Assembly: GCA_007026445.1 (NCBI GenBank) | Contig: VDMD01000002.1 | Span: 3,162,001 to 3,226,000 of the forward strand | Direction of reading: 5' to 3' | Source: Schizophyllum amplum | Taxonomy: Eukaryota > Basidiomycota > Agaricomycetes > Agaricales > Schizophyllaceae | DNA: 64,000 bases | In this document: positions 53,092 through 62,619 of the stretch, one piece after another | Position numbering within the stretch: the stretch's first letter is position 1 | How the letters are laid out: each line of letters begins with the position of its first letter | Notes under the pieces: model-generated | What the model was told of the DNA's origin: nothing | The model's database searches: none | Seen by the model: only the letters and a program-made list of their open reading frames with translations | Translations under genes and position numbers: made by a program

Positions 53092-55235
53092 CTAGCCCAT
53101 CTTTCCCTCCTGGATGGCTTTCCGGATCGGATTTTGCTCTTTCGGCATGGCGCCAGTGCGCTCTAACCGGTCGAAGAGGACGAACAGTTTCTCCATCTCG
53201 GCCTCCTTCTCCTCCTGGGTCATTTCCGTGTCGTCAACCGGCGGACGCTGCTGCACGGAGCCAGTGATTGGGTTGACGGAGCCGCCTGGTATATTAGCTG
53301 CCGCACCGGACCCCGATGGAGGTGGTGGGGCGCTCATGATGCCCTTGTTGAAGAGGAATCCGGCGACGTGTCCATAGCCGAACAAAGAAGACATAACGGA
53401 GGCTGAGAAGAATGTTAGACTTGCGCCAGCACCTGAGAAATAAGGAGCTTACGGTCAGAATCTGATATGATAAAGAACATCTCTCCAATAGCATCCTTAA
53501 GCATAGGGTGGTACACCGACGGGAGAAGACGGATGCAGCGCCCGAGGGTGTCCTTCCGCGTCTCCAGCGGAGTGGTTCTGTCAAGATCGGCGGGGACAAG
53601 CCAATCGCGCATCCGTGCCCGTGACGTCTCATCCGCAGTACACAACCGCGTGATGAGGACCACCAACGGCGTGAGCATGTCGTCGATCGAGCTACCAATG
53701 TTCCCGCCGGTCTCGTTCTCCTTCTTGACCGCTTGCCGCACGCTGAGATCGTCGGGCTCGATGTCACCGGGGAAGTAGTGGGAGAACGACACGTCCATGA
53801 GGTCGTGCGCGCGTCCGAGGATATCCGGCGCGCGAAACGGCAGTGGAGGACGCGACATCGAGCGTCGGCCTCCGGACAAGACATTTAGTGCGCGATCGAG
53901 TGTGGAAGGCTTGGGCGACGACGTCGGTGTCGTAGGAGGTGATGTACTGCGCGAGGAGCGGCCACTCCCACTGCCTGAACGCGCGCCGGTGCGAGTGTTC
54001 ACCTGCGGCCTAGTACTGGTCGATGTCCGTCCTGCGGAACCGCTCGTCGCCGCCCGGCCTGCGGAACTGCTGGTCGGCGCGTTCGTCGTCTTTGGGCTGT
54101 GAGAGCCCGTGCCAAACCAGAGTGGCTTGAGTGTGGGGGTGATGGGTATCGTAATTAGCGAGTGGATAACGTGAGTGAGGGGCGCCGTTAGTGGTGCGGG
54201 GAAGGTGGGGGGTAGGGTCGTGAAGAGACGGAGCAGAGGGGGGAGGATGCTGTGCACTTGCGTTAGCGAAAGCTGATGGGGGCGGTGGAAGGGTACTCGC
54301 CCGTCCAGCTTCGGGCTCCAATAATCTCCCATGACTTTGCGCTCTTCTGGGCTCGCGTTGTCGGCCTGTTCTGTCGGCTCTCCGGCCATCTGGTGCGCCG
54401 TGTGAGCGAGCGGAGAGACAAAGAGAGAGGGCATCACCTTGGGGTAATGCATGAGGATATTGAATGTAAACTTGAGCAGATCTGTCGTGGCTTCGCGTGA
54501 CATTTTCGTCCCGGACAGGATGGAGGTCGTGAGGGAATCTAGCTTGAACTCGATAGTGTCCACAATGCTCTTGCCATGGCGCTTCTCGTCGACGAGAGAG
54601 GTGAGGAAAGAGGACTGGATGACGGTGGAGAGTAGGAGGATTCTGGAGAGGATGAAAATCTGGTCCGGGGTGGTCGCCTTCTCGAGGAGAGAAACGCATT
54701 GATCGCCGCCAGAGACGTCCTTCTCGATGAAAGTGACTCTCGCGCCTTCAATGAGGAGGAGGGTGTTGGCTATGCATCGCAGAGCCTCGCATGATGCGTC
54801 GGGGTCGTCCCTGAAGGTACTGTTGGCGAACGAGAGTAGGGTGGCCAAGATGTCGGCCTTGGCGATGACCTGCGCGCCGGCGGGGTGCTTGCCCAGCGTC
54901 TTCACTGCCAGCAGTGCCTGCGGAGCATCTGAACGGGATCAGCGACGGACATCAATCCGCATGCACCGCGACACACCTTTGGCCGTGAGGCGGCTGTTGG
55001 GGCCCTTCTGTGATCCTGTGGTAGCCTTGACGTCCGCGATTAGCGCTTCAATTGCCTGCTGTCTCGACTGAGTGTCAAAGTCCGTCAACGGGGCTGGAGG
55101 GGGAAGTAAGAGGCCGGATCGGGGGGAACGTGATAAGAGCGAATTACCGTTTATTATGCGATGCAGAACACTATCGACATCTGTCCTGGGGCTCGATGCG
55201 GACAGCGCCGTGTATGATACGAGAATGTCAGACAT
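53092..55235 (-). CDS. RIC8: Synembryn / Ric-8, G-alpha chaperone and exchange factor
   Basis: Cytosolic folding chaperone and guanine-nucleotide exchange factor for heterotrimeric G-alpha subunits. Four exons, all phases agreeing: 55,235-55,148; 55,093-54,977; 54,928-53,453 (1,476 nt); 53,402-53,092; 663 residues. Armadillo-like helices with DASCEALRCIANTLLL, FILSRILLLSTV, EATTDLLKFTFNILMHYP, VVLITRLCTADETSRARM and LGRCIRLLPSVYHPMLKDAIGEM are typical of Ric-8. The C-terminal exon has GYGHVAGFLFNKGI, conserved at the end of the family. A Ser/Thr/Arg-rich insert of about 100 residues separates the last two conserved regions. In fungi Ric-8 is needed for growth, mating and development. Confidence 0.88.
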
Positions 55236-55930
55236 GCGCCTCAAGGGAGTGTAGGCGCGCGAGAGGAGGTACAATGGCCGTCAAGAACGGAAAGTGGGTC
55301 GGAGAAGGAAAGGAAAGACTGACAAATTAGTAGGCGGCTTTCCGGGACGTGCACTCCGCAAAATGAAATGTGCCGCAAACAAACAATGCACTTGCGGCTT
55401 GCCAGTGCCAGGCAACGGCTATGCTCAATTTGGCAGAGATGGCAACCACAGACACGTCTCACGTAAAAGGGAGCCCTGAGCGCTTGAGCACTTACCAGTA
55501 GTTTGACCATCGCGAAGAAGGACCGCTTACCAGGTGCCACCCGATATTATGAATTACTTTCAGAGCTGTGAATGACACCGGTACCAAGGCTTTAACGACA
55601 TCCTAAGACTGGCGACACACCCTAAGGCCGGGGACACCTTGCTAAGGCGGAGGAGACATCCTCAGGCTGGGAAGACATTCTGCCGCTGGCGAGTATCCCA
55701 AGGCTTGACGAACATCCTGAGTGAGTATATACATAAGTAACTTTTCAGAGTCGTCTGCATGGTGATTTGCGTTGACCATCGAAGCGCGTCTACATAGATC
55801 TACGAGAGAATTCATCATTAGATCAGACGCGGGGTACATATTACTATGCTTTGTGATAAGCCAGAGAGCAATGAGGCATAGGATTTATACAGCAGGCATA
55901 GGCAGCACATACCACAGGCGTCGCACCGTC
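55236..55930. other. Intergenic region between RIC8 and MED10 with a degenerate repeat
   Basis: Bases about 55,585-55,720 contain five or six degenerate units of roughly 25 bp built on CCTAAGGC-GG-GACA. No gene is supported in the rest. Confidence 0.5.
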
Positions 55931-56565
55931 TCACGCTTGCGACGTGCCGTTCGACAACCCATTCGCGCCAATGCCGTCTTCCTTGCCCTCCGTTTTGATG
56001 CCGTTGCTCGGGGGCATCTCGAAATCCAGCTGGGACTCAAGTCCAGGGAAACTCTTCGCGAGTGCATCATTGAGTTCTGAGCGATATCGCTGGAAAAGAG
56101 CGTCAGCGCCGCCACGCGCCCTTGGTAAGATTGACTCACGTCAAGTGCTGCAATCTTTGCATACGCAAACTGGTTTTCGGCCGCAACGCGCTCAATGCGC
56201 TCCTTGGTCACAAACTCCGGATTGTGCGCCTCGTCAACATTTTTTAGAACATCCCAGGGGATCCTAGTCGGAATATGGTCGGACATCATGTCAAGCTGCT
56301 CCAAATGCTTTATAACGTCGTTCCTGTCCGCTGTCAGTACATAGTCCCAAGGAGAAAGGGAGCCAACATACACTCTCAGCCCAACTTGCTTGACTCCTCC
56401 ACCGGGTTTGTCTCTCTCTTTCGTGGAGTCGTTGATGACGGTCGTCCCAAGGTTGTACAGCGCATTGGCCAGACCGAACAGCTCCATTTCTAGGTCCCCT
56501 TGTACGCCTTCCGGCGGCGGCGATTGCGACGAGCGAGGAGAGTCCGGGGCTGGAGGAGCCACCAT
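55931..56565 (-). CDS. MED10: Mediator complex subunit 10
   Basis: Middle-module subunit of Mediator, which links activators to RNA polymerase II. Three exons with agreeing phases: 56,565-56,372; 56,323-56,140; 56,089-55,931; 178 residues. ELFGLANALYNLGTTV, VNDVIKHLEQLDMMSDHI, IPWDVLKNVDEAHNPEFVTKE and FAYAKIAALD are the conserved helices of Med10/Nut2, including the NP..(Y/F)T/VKE block. The last exon adds a divergent tail (LAKSFPGLESQLDFEMPPS). The donor of intron 1 is taken as GTATGT because only this restores the conserved VNDVI junction. Divergent from the next gene, 203 bp away. Confidence 0.85.
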
Positions 56566-56768
56566 GACCGGAGTCTCAAGAGTTCATACACGTTGAAGCA
56601 GCGTCGGTGGCTGTTTGGTGGCAAGAGCCAAGTTGGACTTTGGCGGCAGGTCCAGCGGCCGGGATTGATCCGGGGGTCCCACGTGATATCCGATATTGAA
56701 AGCATTCCCGATGCGGATATCCCATTGTTTGCTTCCTACCTTCTTCAATCTTGTGCCTCGCCGTCAAC

Positions 56769-59263
56769 ATGGCCGCTGTACAGCCAGCATCCGACACCTC
56801 AAGCAGGATCACCATGAAGCCACGCGTTGCAATTCGCGAGAAACCCCACCGCTTTCAACTCTCGCCGCTTCGCGACGTACCTGCAGCGCAATCGGCTGTC
56901 GCTCGCTCTCACAACCTACCCACCCGGCACGCCTTTAAGGATAAGACCAACATCGCTTCGCGCACCCCGTTCGGTAACCGTACAGTGACGGAGCATAGCG
57001 ATCTCAAGGTCCGTCCCGGTTTTCACTCATCGCGCGGTATAGCAATCTCAATATACGCCAGGCCTCAATCGGCAAACCCCTCACTCGGCCCCAGAGTGTA
57101 CAAACCACGGCCTCCTCCGCCTCGAAGATTCAGAACTCCACCATCAAGGCGAAGGCCGGCTCGCGCAAACTATCCTTCTCACAGATCAACAATGTCCATG
57201 GCCGTTCAAAGACCTCGCCTGCAGCTCCGATACCCGCTCTTACCAATTCCAAATTTCCCCAGTCCCCATCCGCCGAGAAGTCTAGACTCATGCTTTCGAC
57301 TCACAAACCCACCAGCAACAAAGTGCGGGACAGCGTATCTGTGTTCTCGTCGTCTGCGCACACTCCTAGCGTATCGAAGCCCAACATACGCATCTCTTCG
57401 CACCAAATAGCCTCTGTCAGCTGTGATGCCCAAGGAATCCTCTCCGCCTCGAAGTCAAAGGCGAGGGGAAGCTTCGCCATTGATTCTGTGCCGACTACTA
57501 GCATCAACACGCCGTCTGCGAGCGCATCTGCCAAGCTGACAGCATCGCGCAGGACAACAGGCAGTCAACAGCGTCGCCTTGCGGACCGTACTGCAGACAC
57601 GTCAGTCGACTCGAACCACGCTGCATTCGGCTCCCCCCTCAACGCCCTTCGGAGATATGGCGAAGTCGAGCAGACCCCACAGCCCGTGCTGTCACGCCGA
57701 TTCACCCACACGCCCAACGTGGTGCGCCATACATGGAAGGCGGTCAGCGTTGACACACCGACGAAAGTGGCCTCCCCATCGTCTCGTGTTCCCCACTCAC
57801 GCAACCTCTCCCTCGAATCCGCTCTTCATATGTCGATGGCCTTGGATGACAGCACAGTCACTCGCGCCTTCGAGCTCGGAACCGAGTCGGAAGGCGACGA
57901 TACCGAGCCATCGTCGGCTCAGCAAGGGACTCGCCTCCAAGAGTGGACTGCTGATGTTCGCGCGACGGCGCCTTTACTTCAAAGCCACGCTAGCGACTCG
58001 ACGCTCAACCTACTCATCAAGAGTGGGTCGACGAGCTTCTCTGCTGGCGGTGCCGTCGTCGATGAGTTTCTCGCGCGCCTGAAGAACGGCGTGGAGGGCA
58101 AATTGCAGCGTCTCGGGACCAAACTTGAAACCAGCAAAGGCAAGCCAGGTCAGGCCCAGCCGCCAGCGGTCGCCTTCGTTGATTCTGTTAGTGCTGCATT
58201 CGGAGACGACGCTCGTACTAGGAACAGCCTGCGTCCAGTTTCTTCCGCGCAGCACGACCACCGTCACAGCTTGAAGCGCCGGGCAATCTACTCGCACTCG
58301 CTGCACATGCCAAACTTCCGCGGCATTCGCGAAGGCGAGCGGTATGAAGACGTATTGCGTGAGAACAGTCGCGCCGGTGCGAGACCGTCAACCACGGATA
58401 ACCCGGCCGACAGCTCGCTTCTCCTGGAGCCTTTCCCTTTCGCTAGCGCCCTCGAATCGCAGACCTCCATATCAAGCATGTACTCCCAGACGTCTATCGC
58501 AGGCTCTGTTCTGCACGCCTCCACGCCTCTTGGCACGCATCGCTCTTCGTACTCTCTGGATAGCTTTACGGCAGCCAATATTCCACAGCTCACCTCTGGC
58601 AAGATCTCTACTGCGATGTCTACTGCGGGCTCCCTCGATAGTCTTGCTCGCCTCTCGCGCCCTCTCGACGCCGCTGAACTATCTATGCATCCCTCCTCGT
58701 CGCTTTCTTCTGCTGTCTATGGCCTCGGCGACAAGGAAATTGACGATACGCTCATGGCCTCGGCGTCGACGACAGTCAATGGCCGATCTTCTACCATATC
58801 TCAGATGGTTGACTATCTCGCTCCTGGGTTACCTCCGCTGTCGATTGCTGTCGTGCCCCCGTCGGACTCTCTCCACGACTTCTTCTTCGGCGGCACCTGC
58901 TCTGCATTGCTCGAAGCGAGTGTGCTCCTCAAGCCCGACTCGCGGTATCCTTCTACGCCGACTACTCGGGCCACTGCAAAAGGGCTTGCCAATCTTCAAA
59001 CGCCTGCTGCTTCGGACGCGGATACTACTCTCGATGGCCATCCTGCTCTCGAAACCACCGTGACGCCCAGGCCGTTGATGTCGCCAAGCATGTCCTCGCT
59101 TAACGTCCAGTCCAAGTTTCGCCCCGCTCAGGCAGCTTTGAAACTCGGTGCAAAGTTGGCGTATCACCCCATCATTGCAGAGCTCTTGGAAGAGGTGGAC
59201 AGGGACATTATGTCGTGGATGAGGATGCAGGTGGATGCGACGATCTGTGGGTTCGGGATGTAG
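56769..59263 (+). CDS. Long unrecognised protein, Ser/Thr-rich
   Basis: The N terminus (from ATG 56,769) is in one frame to about 57,000 and the rest runs in another frame, without stops, to TAG at 59,261. An intron must lie between; a 36-nt GTAACC...AAG segment at about 56,975-57,010 would fit the frame but is very short, so the junction is uncertain. About 800 residues. I do not recognise the family. The start has a basic stretch with several RxxL-like motifs and SRTPFG; most of the middle is Ser/Thr/Pro-rich and probably disordered. The last 60 residues (YHPIIAELLEEVDRDIMSWMRM) form a likely helical segment. Nuclear or cell-cycle roles are only a guess. Confidence 0.6.
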
Positions 59264-59775
59264 GCGCGCGTCAGTGTCAGTGATTGTGTGGAGCATAGAG
59301 TCACCAGGCGTGCTAGCGTATACTATTTGACAGACTACTCACTTACCAGGCTTCAGATATACATATCACACGAGTTGCGTTCGACGTGAAATATCGGTCA
59401 AGCAATATATATCGTGGGTGAGAGAAAGCGCGGACGTCCGCAGACATCTTCGACATCGCAAAGGCACTACTATGTACAACATATTAATTACTCCAGGCCT
59501 GTGGATTGAAGAACAGTGTAAGAAGTAGCTAAAGAACGTTCCAAGATACGTGCCATCTCTTCAGTCTTGGTCACTGTTTGGGCGCTGGATCACGAACTGC
59601 ATCTCCCACGGCGTTTGCCGTTGTACTTCCCACGCCACCCTGGAAATATAATATCATGATCGCCCCTTACTCTATCCCGTGCGCCATCTCCTCGGCTACT
59701 TTAGACTTTGACTACAAATACAGTCAAAGTCATCGGACGGGCACCACTTACAGTGACTTGCGCGCTCTCATCGCG
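59264..59775. other. Intergenic region before kinase-like paralogue 2
   Basis: About 510 bp. The last 120 bases match the upstream region of kinase-like paralogue 1. The remainder is AT-richer and holds no supported gene. Confidence 0.5.
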
Positions 59776-60784
59776 ATGTCGTCTCCACCCTTTGAGGCGA
59801 GCGACCCAGAGTCAATCCTGGACTACAGCGACAACATGCGCAATCTGCAGGAGGGTTCCTGCCAGTGTCCACTTGTCGAGGGCATGCCTTTCACTCTACA
59901 GTTTAGGGACACACCCTCGAAGCCCCAGGACACCATACAGTCTGTGCGCCCCGCGCCGCATTTACCATACGGCAAATCCTGCGAATATGTCCTATCAAGG
60001 CCATTGCAGGTTGGCGAAGATTACAACTCGCAAGTCTGGGTCGCCACACACCCCGGTCAGGAGTACGCCGATGTGGTACTGAAGTTCATCGCGCCGAGTG
60101 GTCTGCCCCTTCCAGACGACTATGCGCCGGACATGATCGCGGTCCTTATCGAGAGTGGTCAATACCGGTATCCTGCCGACATCATCCATTGCCAGGTCTC
60201 AGCATATCGTGCGCTGAAAAAATTTCAGGGGAGCACTTTGCCGTATTTCTTCGGGGTACAACAGGTGAGTACGCACCGGTGTCGCACGGTCGCTTCTGGC
60301 TGACTATGGTCCAGGCGATGATGCCTTGGGGAGAGGAGGCGAGCGTGCTTTTGCTCGAGTACCTGCCCGGACCCACCTTTCGAGCAGTCAAGGACGCTCT
60401 GAAATTCGACCTTCTCAGCTCTAAGTATCGAAAATTCGAGTCTTACCTTGCTCTCGTGAGTTGCAGTTGCCCCATAGCCGCCTCATCTTACACTCTATTC
60501 CACAGGCCGAATCCGCATTCACATCTGTCAGGGCCGCTCACCGACTACACATATATCATCGCGATCTGCGCGAGGAGAACATTTTAGTCGACGAAGCCAA
60601 CGACCTCGCTGTCATCATCGACTGGCATAACGATCCCCGCACGGCCGATGGTCATGCATGGGAGGTGTACGGAGATCTGATGAACGTCGGCTGCACGTTC
60701 CTCCGCTGCGACATGCACCGTAAGGAGATGAAGAAGACACTCAGGAGGGCACATCTTGATATATTCAGCAACGCGTGCCCATAG
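59776..60784 (+). CDS. Protein-kinase-like protein, paralogue 2
   Basis: Three exons, 59,776-60,264, 60,315-60,455 and 60,506-60,784; 302 residues. Same layout as paralogue 1: VVLKFIAPSGLPLP (candidate ATP Lys), LLLEYLPGPT (hinge), HRDLREENIL (catalytic loop) and VIIDWHNDP in place of DFG. Intron positions and phases are identical to those of paralogue 1. The C terminus ends about 10 residues earlier. The core residues are intact, so both copies could be active. It is inverted relative to paralogue 1, about 14 kb away. Confidence 0.75.
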
Positions 60785-61129
60785 TGAGGTCAAGGAAAGG
60801 TGTTGATGATACGCGGACATTGTCATCCCACTACTGTACAGGCATGGACTGTAGTCGTCAAAGATGTGATTTAATCTTATTTTGGTCGTTAATCACCTTC
60901 CTCGAGCATTCCATGCATTGGTACCAGCGTACGTAACGCAAGGCGCCCGCCATACCCTGCAGTTTCTACATGCTCCCCTTGTGCAAGCATCCCTGTCCCG
61001 ACTTGGCGATCGCATCTTCCCCAATTCATGCTTCCTAGCTTCAGGTCGCGCCCAACCGTGATGACGGAAGAAGGCAAGACAAGGTTGGCGTCAATGCAGG
61101 TCACACAAAAGTCACATTCAAATTGTTCT
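60785..61129. other. Intergenic region downstream of kinase-like paralogue 2
   Basis: No gene, RNA or repeat that I can support. Confidence 0.45.
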
Positions 61130-61318
61130 CCTTCTTACAGCGCTTTGCGCTACTTATTCTGCGGAATTGCCGCGCGCGATTGCGGCTTGACATATTTGGC
61201 TACCGCTTCCCGGCAAACGCCGCCGCGCGCTGCCGCACGCCGGCGCCAGCGCACTGTTGCCCTTCCGACGTCCTTCTACGCTATGTGACTTGAGTTTCGT
61301 ATACATATCTTGGATATC
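61130..61318. repeat. Long inverted repeat, left arm
   Basis: Its reverse complement matches 61,688-61,851. The core 61,141-61,266 is nearly identical between arms, including GCCGCGCGCGATTGCGGCTT and GGCAAACGCCGCCGCGCGCT, with one gap of 3-4 bases near 61,152. The left arm has about 20 extra bases near 61,268-61,288. Spacer between the arms is about 370 bp. Confidence 0.85.
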
Positions 61319-61687
61319 GACCACATTATGCCATATTCTAGCGACTTTTAGTGCCCAAGCTTCGTTTCACATACAAAAAACTGGAGGTCCGGTCCTTACC
61401 GGCGAAAGCCGAACAACGTCACGCAATGCACCCACGACGTCGTCGCCGCCTGACGCGCTCTGCAGAGTCTCCAGACGTCTCGTACAGCGAGCGGGAGCTC
61501 CGGCAAGGTGATTCCTAAACAAGGCGACCTCGAATGCGGTCTGTAACTGCACTGTAACTGCTATTCATTGTTCAGTAGACGTCGGAAACTTTGACGTGCA
61601 CATCGCGTGCATCGGGGGCGTCGCGGGAGACAACACCACCCTACGGTGACGCATCTGGCACCAGCGAGTGGTCTATGTTGGGTCTAT

Positions 61688-61851
61688 GTTCAAGATATGT
61701 ACACAAAACTCAAAGGAAGGGCAACAGTGCGCTGGCGCCGGCGTGCGGCAGCGCGCGGCGGCGTTTGCCGGGAAGCGGTAGCCAAACATGTCAAGCCGCA
61801 ATCGCGCGCGGCGATTCCGCAGAATAGCGCAAAGCGCTGTAAAGAAGCAGG
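61688..61851. repeat. Long inverted repeat, right arm
   Basis: Pair of 61,130-61,318. The spacer (61,319-61,687) has no recognisable gene. The whole could be a non-autonomous DNA transposon with long terminal inverted repeats, or two copies of an unknown repeat in opposite directions. No target duplication could be fixed at the outer ends. Confidence 0.85.
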
Positions 61852-62619
61852 TATTCTTTCTTCCCACGCTCATCCGGGGAAGGCCGCTGTGGGCGCCTAT
61901 GTGCACTCGAGTATGCTACTTTCTGACCAGCACTGCTACTGTCCGTACTATCTGCCACGGCTACCCTGCAACAACACCTACGTCCTCTCGGCAAAGGAAC
62001 TCAACAGTCACAATGAAATACTTCCGCGAGACTTTGGCGCTGCCAGGACCTCCCCATACGGTTGCTTCACAGCTTTCTCCTTAGTCAATCCTCGAGGCCC
62101 ATTCAATAGACCAGCCAACACAGCTTGTCCATATGATTTCCCCACAACATGAGGCGATTGTCCTCGGCAGCGGGTCCTACCCAACTTCTCTGACTCATGG
62201 CGTGGGACGCAGGCGGTACGCTCCGCTGTTCTGCCGCTGCCGAGGAAACTACTGCGTTAGGAAGTGCGTACTTCCGACGCTCTCAGCTCACTGTGTGCAC
62301 CCTAACCGCTGGAATAAACACGACAACAGATGCACATACGTCTCTCTGACGTTCCTTCCAATTCTCGTGCGCCCTCGTTCGCTACTCCGCTCAGAATCTC
62401 GCTGTGCCACTCCGCCACTCGTCTGCAATTCTAACATGCACAAACGACAAAGTTTCCTTTCTTGAAAAAAGTAGCCATCAAGCAATCCATCAAAGTGCCC
62501 TCCGGAAAACTATATAATGGGCCCCGCACAGGACGAGGCTTTCGTCACCCCAGCTTCCCAAAACTCACTTCCGCACTCTCAAGTTGCTTTCCCGCCCCGC
62601 TCATCCTCACCCGCCCACC
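61852..62619. promoter_or_regulatory. Upstream region of the C2H2 gene
   Basis: About 770 bp without a supported gene. A TATA-like ACTATATAATGG at 62,509-62,520 stands about 105 bp before the start codon and is a reasonable core promoter. Confidence 0.45.

Noticed and set aside
56769..59263. Calling this gene securin or shugoshin
   Set aside because: The basic N terminus with RxxL-like motifs is suggestive, but no diagnostic motif could be confirmed and the length does not fit securin.
61607..62152. Plus-strand 181-codon frame
   Set aside because: It runs through the right arm of the inverted repeat, where the GC-rich arm keeps several frames open by chance.
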